From Bacteroidota bacterium (GTDB taxonomy: Bacteria; Bacteroidota; Bacteroidia; Bacteroidales; UBA12481), in the NCBI GenBank assembly GCA_018669475.1, contig JABHCC010000124.1, positions 1 through 64,000 of the forward strand: 64,000 bases of DNA. Reading direction: 5' to 3'. Position 1 is the stretch's first letter. Each line of letters opens with the position of its first letter. Below the pieces are notes generated by a model. It worked only from the letters and a program-made list of their open reading frames with translations, did not search any database and had not been told where the DNA came from. The translations under genes were made by a program, and so were the position numbers. Shown one piece after another: positions 56,412 through 64,000 of this stretch.

Positions 56412-56934
56412 TTAGTGGCCTACATAGCAACAATCCAAGCAGCCATATAACTGTAAAAATAGTCCAACAATGAAAATCAAGATGGTAAACATAGTTTTTG
56501 TGCCATCATTGCCTTATCCCTCGAACTCTTTATTCTCCCAAGCAAATACTAACAAGACAACACCAAATTCTCATTTGTGTATGATTTGTTTGATTTCTCA
56601 ATTACTTTCATCTCTTCTTACATACAAAATTGTCGGAAGGAGCTCGCATAACAAAAAATCATCTTCGTCGTGTGTGTAAATAAATGGGAAGAGCTTTGAT
56701 ATTTAAGATAATCCGATAGTCGTCCGAATTCCAATAGATCATTTTCTTAATTGATAGAGAAACTTTACCTGCCGAATACCAAAATCCGAAACTTAAATAC
56801 CTGATGTTTTTGCTACAAAGTCATTAACTGATTTCATATGCCATGAGCACAGAATAAAGTCTCTTGCAGAACATTGTTCGGAGTAAGCTGATAGATTTTC
56901 ATAGCTCTCTTTATTATTCTGATAAGCAGGGATC
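56412..56934. other. Long intergenic region without a recognisable gene
   Basis: About 520 bases between convergent genes. The only open frames are short and have no protein-like pattern or coding-type composition. No RNA gene, clear hairpin or mobile-element end was found. It ends in the heptamer array at 56935. Confidence 0.5.
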
Positions 56935-56972
56935 AAACCCGGACCCCGGACCCCGGACTTCGGACCCTGAAC
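56935..56972. repeat. Heptamer array (CCGGACC)n behind the second sulfatase
   Basis: CCGGACC, CCGGACC, CCGGACT, TCGGACC, CTGAACC-type units run up to the stop codon (TAG at 56973-56975, minus strand) of the sulfatase gene. The GGACC core is shared with the second array inside paralog 6. Confidence 0.8.
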
Positions 56973-58469
56973 CTACTTCCTCTCCCACCTCCACTCATCT
57001 CCGGTTTTTATCAACCAGGGCAAAAGTTCTTTTTTGTATAGTTTTTCAACCAGTTCAGGTTTCTCTTTTGCAAGGTTATTCATTTGATATGGATCTGCTT
57101 TTCTATCCCACAGATAGATATCTGTTGGCCCATTGGCTTTTCTGTCAATCATGAGAGTGTATTGCTCAGTTCGGATACCACGCTCATCGAAGGAGAGTTT
57201 TTGTTTAAGACTGCCAAATTCCGGATTGAGGAGATTATTATGTCTGACAATGAAGTACAATTGTGAAGTGGGCAACTCAGCATCACCACCTGTGAAATAA
57301 TTAGCGAAACTGCTTCCTTCAACAGCATCAGGTATTTCTTTCGAGAAGCCCATTAAATCGAGGAGGCTGGGGTATAGATCGGGTACGGAGAGTAGGAGTT
57401 TGCTGTCGTGACGTGGCTTAATTTTGTCTGGCCAGCGTATGATAAATGGAATGTTGAAGGATTCTTCATACGGGTTTGTCTTGGAAATTTTTCCGTGCTT
57501 ACCAAGATTATCTCCATGATCAGAGGTGAAAACCACAATTGTGTTTTTCTCATATCCAAAATCTTTTAAGCCCTGGAGAATCCGGCCGAATTGTTCATCA
57601 ACCCCCGTGACCATGGCCAGTTGATTTTTAATATGTTTTCTGTAATATTTCCCCCAACGATCGGAGGTATCAGGAACACTGGGTGAATTAATCAGTTCCT
57701 GGATTTGCTCATCCATGTCATCATACATCCGCACGTACTTATCCGGCAGTTGATTATAAGGCATATGAGGAGGGTTCATTGAAACAACCAGGGCAAAGGG
57801 CTTATCATTATCCCGATATTCCCCATTTTCGTTGGCCAGGTAATTCAGAGCCATATCAGCTTCATGTTCAGGACCCCATTGATCGACGTAATGAAATTCT
57901 TCACGCTTTGCATCTGTTGACCAATAAAGCGGCTTCATATGGTAATCATAAGTGTCGTATGAATACCAAAAGTCAAAGCCATGACGGCGCTCAGGGGGGC
58001 ACCATTCATTCCATTTGGTTTCACCCCGGTTATTGGCACAATCAATATAAGGTTCATGAGGATAATCCAAATGCCATTTTCCAATATAACCAAGGCTATA
58101 TCCATTTTCTTTGAGAATATCAGACCAGCAGACTTCATCCTTTCTCAGCTGAATATCAAGTGGAGCTAATTTACTGGTTGTGTTTGAAACCACTCCATTT
58201 GAAATTGGGTATCTGCCCGACATCATCATGGCACGGTAAGGACTGCATACCGGAGCATTGGAAACTGCATTAGTTAATACCAGACCTTCGCTGGCAAAGC
58301 GATCGAGATGGGGTGTCATAACGGGTTCTTTTTCCATAAACCCAAGGGTGCTGGCACGCATCTGGTCGGGAAAAACAAAAAGAAGATTCGGGGGTGTTGA
58401 TTTATTGGTGCAGCTGCCCAGGAGCAAAATGCCCACAATCACCATGAAATAGTTGTTCTTTAAATGCAT
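56973..58469 (-). CDS. Sulfatase lipoprotein (formylglycine type), second
   Basis: 498 residues with a lipoprotein signal (G-I-L-L-L-G-S-C). Sulfatase motifs: F-V-F-P-D-Q-M-R-A near the start, C-S-P-Y-R-A-M-M-M-S-G-R as the formylglycine site, G-K-W-H-L-D, and S-D-H-G-D-N-L-G-K-H-G. It differs clearly from the sulfatase at 53060 (another subfamily), so the two probably act on different sulfate positions. It is transcribed alone on the minus strand. The maturase is not in the window. Confidence 0.85.
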   Translation of the reverse strand: MHLKNNYFMVIVGILLLGSCTNKSTPPNLLFVFPDQMRASTLGFMEKEPVMTPHLDRFASEGLVLTNAVSNAPVCSPYRAMMMSGRYPISNGVVSNTTSKLAPLDIQLRKDEVCWSDILKENGYSLGYIGKWHLDYPHEPYIDCANNRGETKWNEWCPPERRHGFDFWYSYDTYDYHMKPLYWSTDAKREEFHYVDQWGPEHEADMALNYLANENGEYRDNDKPFALVVSMNPPHMPYNQLPDKYVRMYDDMDEQIQELINSPSVPDTSDRWGKYYRKHIKNQLAMVTGVDEQFGRILQGLKDFGYEKNTIVVFTSDHGDNLGKHGKISKTNPYEESFNIPFIIRWPDKIKPRHDSKLLLSVPDLYPSLLDLMGFSKEIPDAVEGSSFANYFTGGDAELPTSQLYFIVRHNNLLNPEFGSLKQKLSFDERGIRTEQYTLMIDRKANGPTDIYLWDRKADPYQMNNLAKEKPELVEKLYKKELLPWLIKTGDEWRWERK

Positions 58470-58813
58470 TTATTAATCCTTTTTTGTTTTGCGAGCTCCA
58501 TCCAGCAAATGAAATAAATATAAACGGATGAAAAGTAAAAGTGCTCACAATGGTTTAATCAATGGAATCTACGGAATAAAGATAGTACAAAGTAAGTAAT
58601 GTGACCTAACAGATTTGGTAGCTGACAACTGAACTTTTTTCAGTGAAGGCTTACTGGAATTCTCTTACTGAAAGATTGCCATATTGATTTAGCATGCAAT
58701 ATATGTCAATTGCACTTGTATTAATGATTGTGCTTGTCGGAATATTAACGATTTAAAACTGAAAAATCATTGCCAAGATTAAAATGCTACTTATAGCTCA
58801 GGTAAACAGTGAC
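58470..58813. other. Intergenic region between sulfatase and FNR-like gene
   Basis: 344 AT-rich bases between two minus-strand genes. It must hold the sulfatase promoter; a TATCTTTA-like element on the minus strand near 58585 is a weak candidate. No gene, array or clear operator was seen. Confidence 0.4.
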
Positions 58814-59503
58814 TTAAGATATGAGAGCCTTCAGTCCGCCATGAATCTGCATTCCTGATTTACTGTATGATATGAGTCCGGCTCGTTCCCAATCCTTTAA
58901 AACTCTGACAACATTATCACGGGCAACATTAGTCATTAATGAGATAATTTTAGGATCAAAAATTTTGTAATCAATAGGATCAGATATCTCAAGTAATTGT
59001 TCAAGAGCGATGACGATTTTCTGTTGTAAAGTTTTGTGTGACAGGTTGTTTAATCGAGAATATAATAGTTTAGTCTCTTCAGATATTTGTTTCATATAGC
59101 TGGCCGATAAAACCTGACTTTTATAAAATACATTCAGGAATTTTTCATTCTCAAGAAAGCAGACTTTCACTTCATTTAAAGCTACAGCCGTGTAGTGATG
59201 CCGTTTGTCCTCGAACAAACCCAGGCTCCCTACAAGAGCATAAGGTTTACAAATTTTAATAATCTGTTGCTTTTTATTCTCATTCTCAATGATTAAGGCA
59301 ACATAGCCCTGAGTGAGGGAAAGTAAATGACTCATGGGGCTTCCCTGTTTACATAGTAGTTCTCCTTTGCTGAAACTAATCTCATATCGATTGGTATTGA
59401 GCTCGTTAAGTTCTGTTATGTGTAATTGATTGAAAATGGGTGAGCGTTTGGTGCATAAGTCACAACCCGGACCTTTCTCGCAATTAAATGGTGGAGAACT
59501 CAT
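58814..59503 (-). CDS. FNR-like regulator with N-terminal cysteine cluster
   Basis: 229 residues. The N-terminus has C-x5-C-x2-C (N-C-E-K-G-P-G-C-D-L-C-T, residues 8-17) with a further cysteine near 51 (L-L-C-K-Q-G). This set resembles the oxygen-sensing [4Fe-4S] ligands of FNR, though the spacing is reversed. A cNMP-type barrel (about 40-130) and a C-terminal winged helix (about 175-229; M-T-N-V-A-R-D-N-V-V-R-V-L-K-D-W) follow. It is divergent from the eight-heme cytochrome gene, 189 bases between starts, so oxygen- or redox-dependent control of that gene is likely. Confidence 0.8.
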   Translation of the reverse strand: MSSPPFNCEKGPGCDLCTKRSPIFNQLHITELNELNTNRYEISFSKGELLCKQGSPMSHLLSLTQGYVALIIENENKKQQIIKICKPYALVGSLGLFEDKRHHYTAVALNEVKVCFLENEKFLNVFYKSQVLSASYMKQISEETKLLYSRLNNLSHKTLQQKIVIALEQLLEISDPIDYKIFDPKIISLMTNVARDNVVRVLKDWERAGLISYSKSGMQIHGGLKALIS

Positions 59504-59691
59504 AATGATGTCAATTGAATTAATCGAAATATTATCGATACATATCGGATATGATTTGATATTATACCGTCGTCAAACATAGTTATTTCTTTTCAAATCT
59601 GTTTTAAATGAGTTCTGCTTGTTCAAATGGACTTAATAGTATCATTATTTTGTCGATGAATTATTTGAAAATAATCATAAATAAAATAATT

Positions 59692-60843
59692 ATGAAAAAG
59701 ACGATCACAACAATTTTTAGTCTCGCTTTAGTTTTCCTTTTTATCGGCATGGCTTCATGTAAGAAAAATGATCCAGAGCCGACAGGAAATCCAACATTTG
59801 CCGGATCAGCTGCCTGTGCAGAATGTCATCAGGAAATATATGACATTTTTATTGAGAGCGGACACCCTTATAAACTGAATAAGGTTGAAGGTTCACAACC
59901 TGTTATCCCATTTACAACTGCTGCGGGTCTTCAGATTCCTACTCCGGCAGGTTATAATTGGGCTGACCTTACTTATATTATTGGAGGATACGGATGGAAA
60001 GTCAGGTTCCTTGATAGTGAAGGTTATATTATCACCGCCAATGGTGATACTCAGTATAATCTGGAAGATGGTTCACAAGTGGCGTATCATGCGACTGATC
60101 CTATTGGTACCAAGAAATATGACTGTGGAAGATGCCATACAACAAATTGGGTAAGTGTAGAAGATGGTGGTTCACCTCAGGATGGATTAGCAGGGATGGA
60201 CGGACAGTTTGATGCAGGTGGAGTTCATTGTGAGCAGTGTCATGGCAATGGTAGTGATCATATAATTACAGAATCGGAAGATTATATCACTGTAGATCGT
60301 ACTTCTGAACTTTGTGGACAGTGCCATTATAGAAATGCTGATCATAGTATTGCAGCTTCAGGTGGATTTATCAAGCACCATGAGCAGTATGATGAGTATC
60401 TGACCAGTAAGCATAATGAAACAATGACGTGTGGTGCTTGTCATGATCCTCATGCTTCTGTAGTTCATGATAGTGAAGCTAAAGGAATGGGGGTTACAAA
60501 AGAATGTTCAGAATGCCACAGTACTGATGCGGAGTACAGCTATGATAATGTGCATATGAATGCTACCTGTTTAGATTGCCATATGCCTGAGGCTTCGAAG
60601 TCAGCTATCGCAAAAGGTCCTTATCAGGGTGATGTAAAGACTCACATTTTCTCTATCAATACTGATGCAAACGGAGAATTCTGGAGTAGTGAAGGCGCTA
60701 TTGCTAATGCCAATGGTGAAGGTGTTACTCTTGAAATGATTTGTTACAAGTGCCATAAGGATGGTAATGGTGAAGGTGGAAGTAATTCACAAAAAACTAT
60801 GGAGCAGCTTGCCGCGAAAGCAGCAACTTTCCATCAGAAATAG
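59692..60843 (+). CDS. Eight-heme cytochrome c lipoprotein
   Basis: About 383 residues from ATG 59692, which gives a lipoprotein signal (I-G-M-A-S-C-K-K); the frame from 59608 has no signal. Eight CxxCH motifs: C-A-E-C-H, C-G-R-C-H, C-E-Q-C-H, C-G-Q-C-H, C-G-A-C-H, C-S-E-C-H, C-L-D-C-H and C-Y-K-C-H. The first (S-A-A-C-A-E-C-H-Q-E-I-Y) matches cytochrome c554-like domains. It is a lipid-anchored periplasmic or surface electron carrier, possibly a reductase. The FNR-like gene on the other side suggests use under low oxygen. No membrane partner is adjacent. Confidence 0.85.
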   Translation: MKKTITTIFSLALVFLFIGMASCKKNDPEPTGNPTFAGSAACAECHQEIYDIFIESGHPYKLNKVEGSQPVIPFTTAAGLQIPTPAGYNWADLTYIIGGYGWKVRFLDSEGYIITANGDTQYNLEDGSQVAYHATDPIGTKKYDCGRCHTTNWVSVEDGGSPQDGLAGMDGQFDAGGVHCEQCHGNGSDHIITESEDYITVDRTSELCGQCHYRNADHSIAASGGFIKHHEQYDEYLTSKHNETMTCGACHDPHASVVHDSEAKGMGVTKECSECHSTDAEYSYDNVHMNATCLDCHMPEASKSAIAKGPYQGDVKTHIFSINTDANGEFWSSEGAIANANGEGVTLEMICYKCHKDGNGEGGSNSQKTMEQLAAKAATFHQK

Positions 60844-60871
60844 TCAGTAATCTTTAGGTTGATTAGACAGG

Positions 60872-60902
60872 CCTGGTGTTGGAAACAACACCAGGTTTTT
60901 TT
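60872..60902. terminator. Terminator after the eight-heme cytochrome gene
   Basis: CCTGGTGTTG (60872-60881), loop GAAA, CAACACCAGG (60886-60895), then T7 (60896-60902). A perfect 10-bp stem with a U-tract on the plus strand. It ends at the stop of the convergent carboxypeptidase gene and may serve both. Confidence 0.92.
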
Positions 60903-62643
60903 ATTTCTTCAGTATTTTGTCAGCATAAACTCCATGTGGCCCTGACAGAGTTATAAAATAAAGTCCGGAAGCGAGTAATTCGCCAGATTCATTTTGTCCG
61001 TCCCATACAATATCTATTGATCCTTCATGTAAACTATCATCAATCAGGCTGCCCACATTCTGCCCAAGTGTGTTATATACCGATAATCTGTAATGCCCAG
61101 ACTGAGGAATGTTTACAGTAATCCGGGTGAAGTCATGAAATGGGTTCGGATAATAGCTGATTAACTTAGGGAGATTAGGGTTGGTCTGGTCAAACAGCTC
61201 TGAATAGCTTGATTGGGGATCGAGCTTGATGTCAAGTTCCTGCAGCATTCCAGGAACGATTTCCACATTTGGGACGGTTTTTGTTTTATAACCGGGCATA
61301 ATAACTTCAACAGTATAGGTTCCACGTTCAAGAAGTCTATAGTATCTGCCACTGGTAGGATCGCTGGTTCTTGGTGCACTGGCTCCATTGTCTATTTCTA
61401 TAATGTTAACGACAGCCTCCAGTGCTTCTCCGGTATGTGCATCAGTAATCAAACCTTTCAAACCCGGGCCCTGAACTCTTCCCATCAGGTATAAGGCAGC
61501 ATCAAGATTATCCCAGGCTATCTGATCGCCAGTATTACGGTCAGGAATAAATACATCACCGGTCTCCACTAAAACTTCCAGAACCCCGCCAACACCGACC
61601 ATCCAACATGGACTTTGTCCTACCTGACAGCCCGATCTGACGGGTTGATATGAGTTCATCCCATCAAGAGCAGGAATTGAATATGCCATGTTCTGGGCAA
61701 TTTTTTGCAATAATTCAGCATCTCCTGGCCTGGGGGATTCATTCCAGGGGTAAAGTATAATCTCACCATAGGAATGATATGTTATTGATGCTACGAATTT
61801 TTGAGCTAAAGTAAGGTCTCTTTTTGCTCGGGTTTCAGATTCTGAGAAACCGGTAGTGCCCCGATAGGTCCAGGAGCCAATATTTTCACTCCCTCCTAAA
61901 TTGAAATTAAAATTGTAATTTCGGTTCAAATCAACACCATCCACGCTGGGCTGGAAAACGGTATTCCCATTATTTTCTCTCATATTCTTGCGCCACCATG
62001 GATTGCCTAAATTATTATTATACAAATATTGCCAGCCTTCAACATTGAGAATAGGAACAATGAAGATTTCAGTATTATCCACCCATTCAGTCACCTGGTA
62101 ATTGCTCCCGTAATTATTGAGTAAATACTCAAGAATAACCATTGAGCAAAGCATGCCAACAGGTTCACGTGCATGATGCATTCCATCATATAATATCGAT
62201 GGCTCATCCTCTTCCTGTCCCGGATTATCTGATATTTTTATTAATGGAATAGGTAGGTGCAGTCGCTGACTGTAACCCAGAACTGATAAGCGCATGATGT
62301 CGGGATGCTGGTTAGCCAGAGCTCTCAGTTGAACATATACCTCCTCATAGCTCGGATATTCAATGACTTCAGGATTAGAATTGAATCCGGGAACAATCTC
62401 TGTTCTGTATCCCATTTCAGCAAGACTGATTAATTCTTCAGGACCGGCAACAACTTCAGCATAGTTATTAATCTTTTGAGTTGCCAGATCAAAAGACAAG
62501 GATTTAAAATGAGAGATTTCCTTCTCTCCTTCAAGATAGACTTTAACTAAAAATTTCTGAGGGATTTCAACCTGGGCAAAAAGCCTGGGGCTTGAAAGTG
62601 CGATGGACAAGGCAAAAAAAAGGACAAGATGAGATAGTTTCAT
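60901..62643 (-). CDS. M14 zinc carboxypeptidase with T9SS sorting domain
   Basis: 580 residues with a signal peptide (A-L-S-S-P-R-L-F-A-Q). The M14 peptidase (about 105-395) shows the zinc pair H-x2-E in G-M-H-H-A-R-E-P, substrate-binding D-L-N-R-N-Y-N, the third zinc ligand in I-T-Y-H-S-Y-G, and the catalytic Glu in L-V-E-T-G-D. A CarboxypepD_reg-like domain (about 400-480) and a T9SS domain (Y-Y-P-N-P-F-H … G-L-Y-F-I-T-L) follow. It removes C-terminal residues from peptides outside the cell. All active-site residues appear intact. Confidence 0.9.
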   Translation of the reverse strand: MKLSHLVLFFALSIALSSPRLFAQVEIPQKFLVKVYLEGEKEISHFKSLSFDLATQKINNYAEVVAGPEELISLAEMGYRTEIVPGFNSNPEVIEYPSYEEVYVQLRALANQHPDIMRLSVLGYSQRLHLPIPLIKISDNPGQEEDEPSILYDGMHHAREPVGMLCSMVILEYLLNNYGSNYQVTEWVDNTEIFIVPILNVEGWQYLYNNNLGNPWWRKNMRENNGNTVFQPSVDGVDLNRNYNFNFNLGGSENIGSWTYRGTTGFSESETRAKRDLTLAQKFVASITYHSYGEIILYPWNESPRPGDAELLQKIAQNMAYSIPALDGMNSYQPVRSGCQVGQSPCWMVGVGGVLEVLVETGDVFIPDRNTGDQIAWDNLDAALYLMGRVQGPGLKGLITDAHTGEALEAVVNIIEIDNGASAPRTSDPTSGRYYRLLERGTYTVEVIMPGYKTKTVPNVEIVPGMLQELDIKLDPQSSYSELFDQTNPNLPKLISYYPNPFHDFTRITVNIPQSGHYRLSVYNTLGQNVGSLIDDSLHEGSIDIVWDGQNESGELLASGLYFITLSGPHGVYADKILKK

Positions 62644-62696
62644 GGCTCAGGATTTGAAAACAATATAAGAATCCTGATCTGGCTTTCCAAGCGTGA

Positions 62697-63425
62697 TTAG
62701 CCTAACTTCTTGTTATCCAGGAGTGCAAAAAAGGCTTTGCGGTATGATTCTGAAATGGGAATATAAGTGTCTCCGATCCTGATACGATTTCGTGAAATAC
62801 TGTCAATCTTATCAATGGCTACCAACCAGGACTTGTGAACCCTGAAGAATTGTTCATCCGGGAGGATATCCTGCAGACGTGAAAACTTCTGAAGAGTCAT
62901 AATCCGACTCTTAGGCGTATTTATCCGGAGGTAATCTCCCTGACCTTCAACGAAAAGAATATCGTGGAAGAATACTTTTTGCAGACGGTTTTCTGTCTTA
63001 ACAAATAAAAAATCGTTGGGATTTGTTTTAATAATAAGCTCCCTTGGTTCCTCCCTTTTTTCACTTTGATTCATTTTGGTGTAAACCTTTTCAACCGCTT
63101 TGATAAATCGCTCCAGGGAGAAGGGCTTAAGGAGATAATCAACGGCATCCAGCTCATAACCCTCAAGAGCGTATGAATCGTAGGCTGTCGTAAAAATTAT
63201 GTGAGGACGTTCTTTAAGCACATGGAGAAACTGTATACCAGTCAAGGCCTCCATTTGAATGTCAAGAAATATCAGGTCAACTTGATTCTTTTTTAAGAAT
63301 TCAATCGAATCCAGGGCATTATCAAAGCTTTTTACCAGCTCCAAATAGCTAACCTTGGAGATGTAGTCAGTAATAATCTCTAAAGCCAAAGGTTCATCAT
63401 CAATTGCCAGACACTTGATTTTCAC
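62697..63425 (-). CDS. LytTR-family response regulator
   Basis: 242 residues. Receiver domain (about 3-120) with acidic pocket D-D-E near residue 10, phosphorylated Asp in L-I-F-L-D-I-Q-M (about 56), and Lys in Y-L-L-K-P-F-S (about 105). The C-terminal LytTR DNA-binding domain (about 140-240) has the typical F-F-R-V-H-K-S-W-L-V and I-P-I-S-E-S-Y-R. It overlaps the histidine kinase gene by four bases, the usual LytS/LytR arrangement in Bacteroidota. Targets cannot be read from this window. Confidence 0.9.
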   Translation of the reverse strand: MKIKCLAIDDEPLALEIITDYISKVSYLELVKSFDNALDSIEFLKKNQVDLIFLDIQMEALTGIQFLHVLKERPHIIFTTAYDSYALEGYELDAVDYLLKPFSLERFIKAVEKVYTKMNQSEKREEPRELIIKTNPNDFLFVKTENRLQKVFFHDILFVEGQGDYLRINTPKSRIMTLQKFSRLQDILPDEQFFRVHKSWLVAIDKIDSISRNRIRIGDTYIPISESYRKAFFALLDNKKLG

Positions 63426-64000
63426 TTTATTATTGCATTAAAGGTTTTTTTCAGAGTGAGGGAAACTTTATATTGGTTTTTAATATTGGTAATCTCCAGA
63501 TCATGGCTGTCAGGGTATAGCAGCTCAAGACGACGTGATACATTCTGAAGCCCAATACCCTCTTTTTGCTTTTTAGCTGGTAAATTATCCAATGTGTAAT
63601 TAATAACCGTAAAATCCAGTTCGTCAATACCTACTCGCAGGCGTATTATAATTCCAGGGTTGTCAACCTTTCTTTTTCCATGTTTGAAAGCATTTTCAAC
63701 GAATGAAAGGAGCAAGAGGGGAGGTACAAAGATTCCCTTAATATCTCCTTTTGTTTTATACGAAATGAAACTGGGATCTTTCACCCTGAGTTTTTCTAAT
63801 TCAAGGTAGTTTTCCAGATGAACAAGCTCTTTCTCTAATGGTACAAGATCTGTTTTGGTTTCATAGAGCATATAACGCATGATCTCTGATAGTTTAAGCA
63901 ATGCCTCGGGTGCGTCATCCGATTTTTTATATACCAGAGAATAAATGTTGTTCAGGGTGTTAAAGAAGAAGTGAGGGTTGATCTGGGCTTTCAGAAGTGC
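63422..64000 (-). CDS. LytS-type sensor histidine kinase, C-terminal part (cut by window end)
   Basis: The frame is open from the window edge to 63422, 192 codons. It contains the His_kinase H-box L-K-A-Q-I-N-P-H-F-F-F-N-T-L-N-N and an HATPase_c domain (S-F-V-E-N-A-F-K-H-G, G-I-G-L-Q-N-V-S-R-R-L). A start at 63901 would drop the catalytic histidine, so the gene clearly continues past 64000, where its membrane sensor part must lie. Confidence 0.9.
   Translation of the reverse strand, partial: ALLKAQINPHFFFNTLNNIYSLVYKKSDDAPEALLKLSEIMRYMLYETKTDLVPLEKELVHLENYLELEKLRVKDPSFISYKTKGDIKGIFVPPLLLLSFVENAFKHGKRKVDNPGIIIRLRVGIDELDFTVINYTLDNLPAKKQKEGIGLQNVSRRLELLYPDSHDLEITNIKNQYKVSLTLKKTFNAIIK

Noticed and set aside
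56470-56679. 69-codon open frame in the long intergenic region
   Set aside because: Ser/Asn/Ile-rich, no start context and no family pattern; treated as chance.
59504-59691. FNR box (TTGAT-N4-ATCAA) in the regulator/cytochrome spacer
   Set aside because: Several AT-rich half-sites are present but no full palindrome could be supported by eye.

Overview
The window reads as a chromosome segment of a marine or anaerobic-leaning Bacteroidota (Bacteroidia, probably near Marinilabiliales). This is inferred from family content: type IX secretion (T9SS) C-terminal sorting domains, 6-bladed beta-propeller lipoproteins, LytTR/LytS signalling, FISUMP lipoproteins, formylglycine-type sulfatases, BamB/PQQ-like propellers, Bacteroidota Crp/Fnr regulators, and one Bacteroides-style TAnnTTTG promoter. 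No rRNA, tRNA, CRISPR array, phage or intact insertion sequence was recognised.

Region 1 (1-12.6 kb) is an accessory, partly decayed island. Its two ends carry the same aspartate/glutamate racemase sequence in direct orientation (1-283 and 12291-12573, two mismatches). Between them lie remnants (propeller C-terminus, frameshifted DUF1573 lipoprotein, AAA_14 ATPase 5' fragment), then a compact locus: a small proline-rich peptide, an ECF sigma factor, a membrane TPR protein, and a divergent secreted TPR-CHAT protease-like protein. After that come propeller and thioredoxin-like lipoproteins, an intact AAA_14/DUF4143 ATPase, a T9SS protein and the intact racemase. Two adjacent genes of the sigma locus are each broken by one base at a homopolymer.

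Region 2 (12.6-28.6 kb, mostly minus strand) is a surface-protein block: a propeller protein, an LRR/Ig T9SS protein, a 3050-residue multidomain T9SS protein, a Crp/Fnr regulator and a probable outer-membrane protein. Region 3 (28.7-30.7 kb) is a TetM-like ribosomal-protection GTPase.

Region 4 (30.8-54.5 kb) holds the largest candidate system. Seven paralogous BamB/PQQ-like propellers surround a redox module: a NapG-like Tat ferredoxin, a NapH/NosR-like membrane ferredoxin, a fused NuoE-NuoF-ferredoxin protein, and a 2Fe-2S/GltD-like flavoprotein that seems to lack its NAD(P)H subdomain. A glycosyltransferase, an ABC transporter (ATPase and FtsX permease) and a sulfatase follow. From 33.9 to 54.5 kb all genes are co-oriented with overlaps or very short gaps, so this is probably one very long operon. 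The same stretch carries dispersed 7-base tandem arrays, between genes and inside reading frames, where they form signal peptides and linkers.

Region 5 (54.5-64 kb) has a FISUMP lipoprotein, a second sulfatase, an FNR-like regulator divergent from an eight-heme cytochrome c lipoprotein, an M14 carboxypeptidase with a T9SS sorting domain, and a LytTR response regulator with its LytS-type histidine kinase cut by the window end.
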